This document shows, in pieces, positions 17,487 to 25,700 of a stretch of 64,000 nucleotides of DNA (position 1 is its first letter; each line of letters starts with the position of its first letter). The stretch covers positions 1 through 64,000 of the forward strand of contig JARYGU010000007.1 in assembly GCA_033795365.1 (NCBI GenBank). Reading direction: 5' to 3'. The notes under the pieces are model-generated. The model was not told the origin of the DNA. It searched no databases and worked only from the letters and a program-made list of their open reading frames with translations. The stretch is from JARYGU01 sp033795365 (GTDB lineage: Bacteria; Pseudomonadota; Alphaproteobacteria; Rhizobiales; Rhizobiaceae). The translations under genes were made by a program, and so were the position numbers.

Positions 17487-18273
17487 GAGCGTCCTGCCGT
17501 CGCGCGTTACGCGGGTTTCTCCGCTGACCTTCAGCCTGATGGTGGCGGTCGCCGCGCTGCTCATCGTCTCTATCCAGCAGGTGGCACCCTCGCCCGCGCA
17601 GCTCGCGCAGGGCACCCCACGGATGGCCGAACTGGTGGGCCGTATGCTGCCGCCCAATCTGGAAGGCGCCTTCCTGCAGCGGGTTTTCTGGCGGATGATC
17701 GAGACGTTTCAGATTGCGCTGGTGGGAACGGTCATCGGTGTGGCGGTCAGCCTGCCGATCGCCTGGCTCTCTGCCAAGATTATCTCGCCTGCAGGCATCT
17801 TCCGGCATCTCTTCAAGATGATCGTGTCGCTGTTTCGTACAGTGCCGGATCTGGTTTGGGCATTGATCTTCGTCGCCTCCGTGGGCCTCGGCGCGGTGGC
17901 CGGAACGATGACGATCGTCGTCGACACGATCGGCTTTTGCGGCCGCTTCTTCGCCGAAGCCATGGAGGACGCCGACAAGAAGCCGCAGGAGGCCCTCTTC
18001 GCGATCGGCGCGAGCCGGTTTTCGGTGCTGTGCGGAGCGGTGCTGCCGGACGCGATGCCGTCTCTCATCAACACGACCTTGTTTGCGCTGGAGAAGTCGG
18101 TCCGTTCCTCTGTGGTGCTGGGGCTTGTCGGTGCAGGCGGTATCGGCCAGGAACTGAAGGTCGCCTTCGATCTCTTCCAGTACAAGAATGCCTCCACCAT
18201 CATCCTGGTGATCTTCGGCATCGTGCTGGCCATGGAATTCCTCACCGACCGCCTGCGCGCAAGGGTGCAATAG
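17479..18273 (+). CDS. phnE: Phosphonate ABC transporter permease
   Basis: This is the membrane channel of the importer, 264 residues with about six hydrophobic segments. It carries the conserved permease loop (FFAEAMEDADKKPQEALFAI followed by GASRFSVLCGAVLPDAMPSL) and the usual PhnE ending (GLVGAGGIGQELKVAFDLFQ). Only one permease gene is present, so the channel is likely a homodimer, unlike loci with two phnE genes. A 10-bp hairpin lies about 55 bases downstream. Confidence 0.93.
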   Translation: MHESVLPSRVTRVSPLTFSLMVAVAALLIVSIQQVAPSPAQLAQGTPRMAELVGRMLPPNLEGAFLQRVFWRMIETFQIALVGTVIGVAVSLPIAWLSAKIISPAGIFRHLFKMIVSLFRTVPDLVWALIFVASVGLGAVAGTMTIVVDTIGFCGRFFAEAMEDADKKPQEALFAIGASRFSVLCGAVLPDAMPSLINTTLFALEKSVRSSVVLGLVGAGGIGQELKVAFDLFQYKNASTIILVIFGIVLAMEFLTDRLRARVQ

Positions 18274-18330
18274 CACGATGACCTCGCTCCCGCGCAATCG
18301 CAGCCGCCCTCAACGATCGATCACGCAACA

Positions 18331-18360
18331 CACCGCAGGAGTTTTTTGCTTCCTGCGGTG
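18331..18360. terminator. Hairpin between phnE and the small secreted-protein gene
   Basis: A perfect 10-bp stem (CACCGCAGGA at 18331-18340 and its complement at 18351-18360) encloses a 10-base loop that contains a run of six T. It lies between two convergent genes. The T-run being in the loop rather than after the stem is atypical, so termination is probable but not certain. Confidence 0.55.
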
Positions 18361-18379
18361 CGGGCTGAGATCATTCGGA

Positions 18380-18622
18380 TCAGCAGTTCGGGTTTTTTGC
18401 CTCTTCGGTAGAGGAGGAGGTCGTTCCGCCGGCTTCCTTTTTCGTTTCGCAATCAAGCGATCCGGTGGAGCCGGAGCCGGACTGCTCGGCAGCATCGCCG
18501 CTTTGGTTGGAATTGGCGCCGCCTGCACCCTGGTTGTTTCCGGCGTCGCCGGAGGACTGCGCCAAAGCGGAAGTGGCGAGGCCTAACGAAAGAAATGACA
18601 CTGTAAGTAGCTTGACCAACAT
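18380..18622 (-). CDS. Small secreted Gly/Ser-rich protein, unknown function
   Basis: I do not recognise this 80-residue protein. It starts at 18622, eight bases after GGAG, with a standard signal peptide (MLVKLLTVSFLSLGLATSALAQ). The mature 58 residues are low-complexity: Gly, Asn, Ser, Gln, Thr and Glu repeated in short runs, with two Cys (SLDCETKKEAG and the C-terminal NPNC) that could form a disulfide in the periplasm. An in-frame extension upstream exists, but it runs through a palindromic repeat element and is not credible. The gene has its own promoter region interrupted by that repeat. It may be a periplasmic or extracellular small protein; nothing in the context assigns a role. Confidence 0.65.
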   Translation of the reverse strand: MLVKLLTVSFLSLGLATSALAQSSGDAGNNQGAGGANSNQSGDAAEQSGSGSTGSLDCETKKEAGGTTSSSTEEAKNPNC

Positions 18623-18646
18623 CGGGTGTTCTCCATATCTGTGCCG

Positions 18647-18752
18647 CTTAAAGCGCATCGCGATCTTTCGGATTCGCTTCCTGCGATTTAAGCCCTTGTT
18701 CTTATGCATGTCGTCATCGCAAAACCGCCGCATACTTTTGCGCGACATGCAT
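18647..18752. repeat. RIME-type palindromic mosaic repeat
   Basis: Two nested palindromes lie side by side. The first pairs CTTAAAGCGCA (18647-18657) with TGCGATTTAAG (18682-18692) with one mismatch. The second pairs ATGCATGTCG (18704-18713) with CGACATGCAT (18743-18752), and inside it CGCAAAA (18718-18724) with TTTTGCG (18736-18742). This arrangement, including the central CCGC...CATAC segment, matches from memory the intergenic mosaic elements spread through Rhizobium and Sinorhizobium genomes. It sits immediately upstream of the small secreted-protein gene. Confidence 0.75.
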
Positions 18753-18914
18753 TCGGTACGGCTTCAGGTCAAACCATATGGAGAACGCGAAGTTCCTCCC
18801 GCAGGAAAACTTCGCAAACCTTCACTCTCTTTTTCGAAATACTTTCCGGGAGCCGGTGAGCATGAAACGTAACGGTGCGGGAAAGGGTGCAACTCTCGTA
18901 TCCGCTCGAAGACG

Positions 18915-19118
18915 TCAGCGTCTGTTCTCCAGGGCACGGATCGTCGCCTTTGCGGCCGCGTCGGCCGCCATGAGGCTCGGGAACGAGCCTTGCGCGGGAT
19001 AGGTGACGCCGCGAAACGTAAGGACGAAACACCAGCGGCCGTTCGGAAGCTGGCTTACGGTGATTTTGGACTGCGGTTCGCTGGTCGTGTTCAAGGCAAT
19101 CTCCAGGCCCTGTTTCAT
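18915..19118 (-). CDS. Small hypothetical protein
   Basis: I do not recognise the family. The 67-residue product looks like one folded domain: a short helix, then a beta-rich core (SKITVSQLPNGRWCFVLTFR) and a C-terminal Ala-rich helix (SLMAADAAAKATIRALENRR). It lacks a signal peptide, so it is likely cytoplasmic. The pattern of charged and hydrophobic residues supports real coding. The ribosome site is weak. No operon partner is visible. Confidence 0.5.
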   Translation of the reverse strand: MKQGLEIALNTTSEPQSKITVSQLPNGRWCFVLTFRGVTYPAQGSFPSLMAADAAAKATIRALENRR

Positions 19119-19499
19119 GCTGCCGGCGCCGGCGCGCCTGCCGGGATCGCAATAGCACCTAAAGCCTGCAAGTGGAACCGGGGGCCCACGCCGGTTGCGC
19201 TTTCCCGCGAACTTCCCTCATCCCTGTTGCGCATGGAAAACGTTGTCGATTCCGGCTTGCTCCATCCGGGCAGCTCAAGACTACCCGCCGCGTTCGCCAT
19301 TGCTTTCGAACAGGAAGCGTGGCCGATAGATACCTCCTTTGCGGTAGCCAAATAGCATCTTCGGGCGATTCTTCTGCCGAACAGACGGCATCCTCTTTGC
19401 GCGTCGATGCGTTAAAAGGGATTCAGGCCATGGAGCCGGCTGCTGCCGCGAGGGGAAACGGAAGCGGCAGCAGTGAAAGCAAGGGCGGGGAATCCAGGC
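19119..19499. promoter_or_regulatory. Region upstream of the LuxR-type regulator
   Basis: I see no gene in these 381 bases. Near the right end a perfect 10-bp inverted repeat (CTGCTGCCGC at 19440-19449, GCGGCAGCAG at 19464-19473, 14 bases apart) ends 26 bases before the chosen regulator start. It could be a self-binding site of the regulator or an mRNA hairpin near its ribosome site. Confidence 0.4.
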
Positions 19500-20174
19500 A
19501 TGCCGATATCAGTCGCTTTCGTCGACGATCATCCTATCCTTCTGGAAGGACTGGTCAGTCTTTATTCCGGCAAGGCCGATCTTTCCATCGTGGGGCAGGG
19601 GGAGAATGCCGTCGATGCGTTGAAGATTGCCGAAGAAAAGCAGCCGGATGTTCTCGTGCTCGATCTCAACATGTCGGGCGACACGATCGCCGCCATAGAG
19701 CTGATCGTGCAGAAATATCCGTCGACGAAGGTGATCGTCTTCACCGCGGCGTCGAACATCGAGACGGCCATTCAGGTCCTCAATCTCGGTGTGTTCGGCT
19801 ATGTGCTGAAGGGGTGCACCGCAAGAGACCTCCACGAGGCGATCCGGATCGTGCATGCCGGCAACACCTATATAACGCCGGGTTTCGCGACGAAGGTCAT
19901 CCTCTCGATGAGGGCTGCGGAATTGCGCCGCAAGGCGCAGCTGCAGAAGCGCCTGAGCGCGCGCGAAGAGCAGATCGTCCAATATCTCCTGATGGGCAAG
20001 ACCAATCGCGAGATCGCACGGATGCTCGACATCAGCGAAAAGACCGTGAAGCACTATATGACGCTGCTGATGCAGAAACTCGAAGCGCGCAACCGCGTGG
20101 AAGTCGTGCTTGCGGCGCAGAAGCTGGCCATGCCGGTGGATATGGGCGGAGGCCAACCGGCGCGTTTCATCTGA
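19500..20174 (+). CDS. LuxR/NarL-family response regulator (first copy)
   Basis: This is a two-domain transcription regulator, 224 residues. The receiver has the acidic pair D9/D10 (VAFVDDHPILL), the likely phosphorylated Asp55 (VLVLDLNMSG) and Lys104 (FGYVLKGCTARDLHEA). The C-terminal LuxR-type helix-turn-helix is clear (LSAREEQIVQYLLMGKTNRE, EIARMLDISEKTVKHYMTLL). I chose the ATG at 19500; a GTG at 19473 is also possible. It is convergent with the second regulator, only 28 bases away. It has no kinase of its own nearby, so the UhpB-type kinase at 20822-22312 may phosphorylate both. Its targets may be the adjacent peroxidase or exopolysaccharide genes, which is inference from position. Confidence 0.92.
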   Translation: MPISVAFVDDHPILLEGLVSLYSGKADLSIVGQGENAVDALKIAEEKQPDVLVLDLNMSGDTIAAIELIVQKYPSTKVIVFTAASNIETAIQVLNLGVFGYVLKGCTARDLHEAIRIVHAGNTYITPGFATKVILSMRAAELRRKAQLQKRLSAREEQIVQYLLMGKTNREIARMLDISEKTVKHYMTLLMQKLEARNRVEVVLAAQKLAMPVDMGGGQPARFI

Positions 20175-20202
20175 AAACCTCCGGCGTTGCGCGCAAGCGA
20201 TG

Positions 20203-20853
20203 TCATTCTTCCCGGCAAAGCTTCTGCGCCAGGAGCGCGATCTCGACGCGGTTTGCGGCCTTCAGCTTCACCAGCATTCGCGATACATGGAATTTCACCG
20301 TGCGTATCGTGATGCCCAGCGCCTCGGCTATCGCGCGGTTTCCAAAACCGCGCCCGAGAAGCCGGAATATCTCCTGCTCCCTATCGGAAAGTGCCGGCAG
20401 CAGATCCGAGCTTTGAGGGATCCCCGATTGCGATTTTATGGCGCCGAACAGGCCCGCTCCCAGCTCCGGCGCCAGATAGGTGCTTCCGGCTGCGACGGAC
20501 AGGAGAGCCGAGGCGAGGTCGGAGGCGGAGATGCCCTTGAGGATATAGCCGGCGGCGCCGGCCTCGAGCGCCCGCATGACGTCGCCGCCATCCTGCGACA
20601 CCGTGAGCATCACGATCTTGACCGCCGGGCGGCGCTGGCCGATCTCCCGCGCCGCATCGATGCCGTTGCCGGGCATGGATATGTCGAGGAGAGCGATTTC
20701 GGGATCGAGTGTTTCGGCAAGTTCGATCGCGTCGGCCTTGCACGAGCCTTCGCCGACGATCTTCAGGGTTTCGTGCGCGGCGAGGGCCTGGACGACTCCC
20801 AGGCGGAAAAGGGCGTGGTCGTCAACGATGACGATGGTCGTCGGTTTCGCCAA
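20203..20853 (-). CDS. LuxR/NarL-family response regulator (second copy)
   Basis: This is the cognate regulator of the kinase encoded directly upstream, 216 residues. The receiver shows D11/D12 (IVIVDDHALFRLG), the phosphorylation site Asp57 (ALLDISMPGNG) and the Lys in GYILKGISASDLASALLSVA. The DNA-binding half reads LSDREQEIFRLLGRGFGNRA then IAEALGITIRTVKFHVSRML. The start is a TTG at 20853 with a strong GGAGG eight bases upstream. That start lies inside the kinase gene, so the two genes overlap by 32 bases. It is related to the first regulator only at family level. Confidence 0.92.
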   Translation of the reverse strand: MAKPTTIVIVDDHALFRLGVVQALAAHETLKIVGEGSCKADAIELAETLDPEIALLDISMPGNGIDAAREIGQRRPAVKIVMLTVSQDGGDVMRALEAGAAGYILKGISASDLASALLSVAAGSTYLAPELGAGLFGAIKSQSGIPQSSDLLPALSDREQEIFRLLGRGFGNRAIAEALGITIRTVKFHVSRMLVKLKAANRVEIALLAQKLCREE

Positions 20854-22312
20854 AAAGGATTCCTCCCGAAAGATCGAATTTCATCGTCAGCCGGGTTCCT
20901 CCTCCGGGCTGCCGCTGGATCGAAAACCTCCCTCCAAGGCTCTCGACCCGCTGCTTGAGCCCGTGAATTCCCATCCCGCTGCCGCTACTGGAAGCCGGAG
21001 CACGCTTGAAGCCTGTCGGAGGGCCGGCATCCCGCACCGAGACTTCGAGAAGCGGATAGTCAATCCGGCATCGCACCCGCTGGCCGTTTCCGCCTGCGTG
21101 GCGGTATGCATTGTTCAGCCCTTCCTGGACGAAACGGTAGAGGCACGTCTTTATCGCGGGTGGAAGCTCGGCGTCGCGGCCCCGCGGTTCGAAGGCGACC
21201 GTCGTAGCGGTGCGCGCCTCGTGCTGGCTGATGACACGGGAGATGATCTCCTCCGCGCCGAGATGCTCGATCTCGGGCAGGACGAGCGATTTCGCGATCG
21301 TGCGGATTTCCGCAAGAGCTTCGTTGACGGCGCCGGCAAGCGCCGTCAACGGCCTTTCCCGCGCCGCACCGGTTTCTGCCTCGCGCACCGCGTCGATCTG
21401 AAGGGCCGCATAGCCGAGAAGCTGTGCGGGGCCGTCATGCAGATCCGCCCCGACCCGCCTGACGAACCTCTCGTTCAGCTCGGCAAGCTCCATGGAGGCG
21501 GTCTGCGCCCTCATCCTGAGTTCCATGAGCTCCCTGGAGACGAGCTCGGCCTCTTCGGCCCGCTGCCTCAGCGTGCCGCGCTGCGCCTCGATCGTGCGGC
21601 TGCCGCGATGGACGATGCCGAAAAGCCCGAAGAGCATCAGTGCGGAGAAAAGCGCGACGATGACCCAGGTGACGACGTGCAGGCGCAGGAGATTGCCGCT
21701 GAAGACGGAGGTGTCCTCGTGGATTTCCGCCACGGCGATGATGCCGCCCGAGGACTGATCGCGCAACGGGCTGTAGATTTCCAGATAGCGGGTGCTGAAA
21801 TTGCGGACGGTATGCTCGCCGGCATCGAGGTCGGTGTAGAGCGCGGCGACTTCGCCTTCGAGCGCTTGCTTGAGCCCCGGCGGCGCGTCGAACCGGCGGC
21901 CGATGAGACCCTTCGACAGCGAATAAGCGACCGTGCCGTCCGGCATCCATATCTCCAGATGCGGGAAACGCTGCCGGAAGGAAAGGCCGTCCAGAAGCTC
22001 GTCAAGGCTGGCCGCCTTCGCCTGCGGGAGCGCTTTCGAGGAGGCGAGGTCCTGGACGAGCGGTTCGGTCAGGCTCTGCACGAGCAAGGCAGTCGTGCTT
22101 GCCTTGTTGCGGATGGCGTTGCTGGTGACGATCCCGTTTATGAAATAGCCGGCCATCAGGGTGGCGCAAAAGATGAGGATGCCGCTTGCGACCAGGAACT
22201 GGATCGACAGCGTCTGCGCGCGAAACCATCCTTCCGCCGATATGGCCTCGGGCCGATCCGGCGCCATAGGCCGGCCGCCCGCATCCGTGGAAATATCCGC
22301 CGCCTTGTGCAC
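20822..22312 (-). CDS. UhpB/NarX-type sensor histidine kinase
   Basis: This is an inner-membrane sensor of 496 residues. Two membrane helices (about residues 35-57 and 212-234) frame a periplasmic sensor of about 150 residues with a PAS/Cache-like pattern (FPHLEIWMPDGTVAYSLSKG). A coiled linker follows. The HisKA_3 box places the phosphorylated His at 292 (RRVGADLHDGPAQLLGYA). The ATPase domain has the N-box FVQEGLNNAYRHAG and the G-rich SGSGMGIHGLKQRVESLGGR. The start used is a GTG at 22312 behind AAGG; an ATG at 22267 is the alternative. Its end overlaps the second response regulator, its evident partner. It is divergent from the peroxidase-RTX gene across a 422-base control region. The signal is unknown. 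Confidence 0.92.
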   Translation of the reverse strand: MHKAADISTDAGGRPMAPDRPEAISAEGWFRAQTLSIQFLVASGILIFCATLMAGYFINGIVTSNAIRNKASTTALLVQSLTEPLVQDLASSKALPQAKAASLDELLDGLSFRQRFPHLEIWMPDGTVAYSLSKGLIGRRFDAPPGLKQALEGEVAALYTDLDAGEHTVRNFSTRYLEIYSPLRDQSSGGIIAVAEIHEDTSVFSGNLLRLHVVTWVIVALFSALMLFGLFGIVHRGSRTIEAQRGTLRQRAEEAELVSRELMELRMRAQTASMELAELNERFVRRVGADLHDGPAQLLGYAALQIDAVREAETGAARERPLTALAGAVNEALAEIRTIAKSLVLPEIEHLGAEEIISRVISQHEARTATTVAFEPRGRDAELPPAIKTCLYRFVQEGLNNAYRHAGGNGQRVRCRIDYPLLEVSVRDAGPPTGFKRAPASSSGSGMGIHGLKQRVESLGGRFSIQRQPGGGTRLTMKFDLSGGILFGETDDHRHR

Positions 22313-22734
22313 GTTCAGAGGCCTTGCCGCGTCATATGCAGTCTGAGCGGCCGATTACTCGGAACTCTCATCCCGCGCGAAGTAACATTCGATCATCGCA
22401 GTGTTTTCCCGAAAAAAATAGCCCCGTGCGGGCATGGACCTTGGACCAGGGGGACTGTCCGAAAGGACAGTCGAGGCTGCGACCTTTTACCGTTCGGCCG
22501 ACCGCCGAAAGGCTCAACGGCCCGGCGACGAAGATCGGAAACATCGTTGGACCATCCGACGTTCAAATGGGCTGCCTTCCGGGTCAACATGCATGAACCG
22601 GAATGCGGGCTGGAGTGGGGAACCGTCCAGAAGCAGTGGGCAACAATTCGACCGGTCGGCCGGAAAACGGCCGCTTGCCGGGTGGCGAAGCTTTGAAACG
22701 CAAGCGCTGCGGACAGGCGCTGATGGAGGGGACG
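22313..22734 (+). promoter_or_regulatory. Long structured leader between the kinase and the peroxidase-RTX gene
   Basis: No convincing gene lies in these 422 bases. The plus-strand side is rich in hairpins. GACTGTCC/GGACAGTC closes a GAAA tetraloop (22453-22472). GCC-GAAA-GGC is nested in GGCCG/CGGCC near 22505-22530. CGGCCG pairs with a second CGGCCG around a GAAAA loop (22657-22673). This suggests a folded 5' leader for the peroxidase transcript, as a riboswitch-like control or mRNA stabiliser. I could not match it to a known riboswitch class. Confidence 0.45.
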
Positions 22735-25700
22735 ATGGTAACGGTTGTAAAGCACGATCTGGATTTCATCCTGAAGCAGATCAAGATCGCGGAGGCGCAT
22801 GCGGCAGGCGGGGACCTGGCAGAGCTCGTGGGCGAGGCCGGCGGTTTCGATCCGAACGCGCCGGGCACGCCGACCCAGGCCGCCTTGCTTCCCTATGGGC
22901 TTCGCACGGTCGACGGCAGCTACAACAATCTTATTCCCGGCCGCGAGATGTGGGGCGCGTCTGATCAGGAGTTTCCGGGGATCTTCGACCCCAATTATCT
23001 CAACGACGCCGACGGCGACAGCCTGGCCTTCGGACCGGGCATAACCTACACCAACAACGATTACGGCAATGCCGGACCCGGCTCCGGCACGTCGCCGGGC
23101 CCCGGCAGCGGCACCGTCATCGACGCCGATCCGCGTATCATCTCCAATCTGATCGTCGACCAGACGCTTGCCAATCCGGCGGCCATCATGGCTGCGCTCC
23201 AGCACGCCGGCGTGCCCGGTGCGGAGCTGATGACCGCGCTCGGCGAGGTCAGAACCGCCTATGAGAGCAACAAAGGGGCGATAACCGCCGCCACGGACGC
23301 CACCGCAGCCGTAGCCGTCGCACAGACCAATCTCGCGATAGCCACCACCAATCTGCAGAACGCGGTGCCGGACTTCCCGACCGCGCTTGCCGCCTACAAT
23401 GCGGCGAACGACGCACTGGAGCTTGCGCAGGAGGCATCGGCGACGGCCACGGCGGCAGCAACGGCGGCGATTGCCGCGCTGAACACGGTTCTGGGCACCC
23501 ATGGCATCGAAATGGATGGCAACACCATCCTGCTTCCCAACGTCGCGCCGGACGAGGGCCTGTCCTCGCCCTTCAACGGCTGGATGACCATCTTCGGCCA
23601 GTTCTTCGACCACGGCCTGGATCTCGTGGCAAAGGGTGGCAACGGCAATGTCTATGTGCCGCTTCAGCCCGACGATCCGCTCTATGTCGAGGGTAGCCAT
23701 ACGAATTTCATGGTTCTCTCCCGCGTCACGGTCGATGCGGGTCCCGACGGGCGGCTCGGCACGGCCGATGACGTCGCTGCGCCGAAGAACCTGACGACGC
23801 CCTGGGTCGATCAGAACCAGACATACAGCTCGACCGCCTCGAAGCAGATTTTCATGCGGGAGTATGTGGCCACGCCCGACGGCCCGCGCGCGACCGGCCA
23901 TCTGCTGGAGGGCGACGCCGGAGGGCTGGCAACCTGGGCGGACGTCAAGGCTCAGGCGCGCGAGGTGCTCGGCATCAACCTGACGGATGCGCATGTCGGC
24001 AAGATCCCGCTCATCGCTTCCGATCCCTACGGCAACTTCATCCCCGGACCGAACGGATATCCGCAACTCGTCGTCGGGCTCGGCCCGGACGGGCAACTCG
24101 GCACCAGCGACGATATCCTGCTGGAAGGCGATCCGACCGCCAATGGCGGGCTTGGCGTCGACATCCCGGCTTCGACCGTCCTGACCGGCCATGCCTTCCT
24201 CGACGACATTGCGCACAACGCCGTTCCGGGCGGCGTCTTCGACCACGACAACAATCCGGTAACCCCAATGGTGCCGATCGGACCGGATGCCGACAATGTG
24301 GCCGGCAACCCGATCGCCACCGACAGCCGCGGCAATCTCGTCGCCTACGACAACGAGCTGCTCGACGCGCACTACATCGCCGGCGACGGCCGCGCCAACG
24401 AGAACATCGCGCTGACCGCCGTGCACCATGTTTTCCATTCCGAGCACAATCGGGTCGTGGAGCACACGAAGGACGTGGTGCTGCAATCGGGCGATCTCGA
24501 TTTCATCAACGAATGGCTTCTCATCGACGTGACGTCCGTACCCACGACGCAGGCCGAGATCGATGCGCTGGTGTGGAACGGCGAGCGCCTGTTCCAGGCC
24601 GCCCGCTTCGTAAACGAGATGGAATACCAGCATCTGGTGTTCGAGGAATTCGGACGCATGATGCAGCCTGATATCGATGCCTTCGTCTTCGAGCCTTCGG
24701 TCGACATCAATCCCAACATCGCCGCCGAATTCGCCCATGTGGTCTACCGCTTCGGCCATTCGATGCTGCGCGAGGACATCGCCCGCATCTCGCTCGACGA
24801 GAATGGCAATCCGGTCCAGGACGACATTTCGCTGTTCGAAGGCTTCCTCAACCCGATCGCGTTTGCTTCTGCGGGCGATGCGGACGTGGCGGCGGGTGCG
24901 ATCATTCGCGGCATGAGCCGCCAGGTCGGCAACGAGATCGACGAGTTCGTGACCGACGTGCTGCGCAACCAGTTGCTCGGCATTCCGCTCGACCTTGCGA
25001 CCATCAACCTGGCCCGCGGCCGCGACGTCGGCACGCCGCCGCTCAATGCGGCGCGCGCGAAATTCTACGAGGCGACGCACGATACCCAACTTAAGCCCTA
25101 TGTGAGCTGGGCGGACTACGCCCTCAACCTCAAGAACCCGGCCTCGATCATCAACTTCATCGCCGCCTACGGCACGCATGAGACGATCACCAGCGCGGGC
25201 ACGGTGGAGGAGAAACGCGACGCGGCGACGCTGCTCGTCCTCGGCGGTGCCGGCGAGCCGGCGGACAGGCTCGACTTCCTGAATTCGACCGGCGCCTGGG
25301 CGAATGTCGAAAGCGGCCTCAATACGGTGGACTTCTGGATCGGCGGTCTTGCCGAGAAGAAGATGGCCTTCGGCGGCATGCTCGGTTCCACCTTCAGCTT
25401 CGTCTTCGAGATGACGATGGAAAACCTGCAGGATGCCGACCGGTTCTACTATCTGTCGCGGACCCAGGGCCTCAACCTGCTCAACGAGCTGGAGAACAAC
25501 ACCTTCGCCGAGCTGGTGATGCGCAATACCGACCTTGGCGATCCGGGATCGACCGCGCTGCCGGGCAATCTCTTCTCGGCCTTCGAGATGCCGACGCTGG
25601 AGATGGACCCGAGCAAGCAGCTCGGCGCCGATCCGGTGCATGACGATCCGATGCTGCAGGCGGTCTCCCGCCTGGTCGAGCGCCGCGACGCCGCCGGCAA

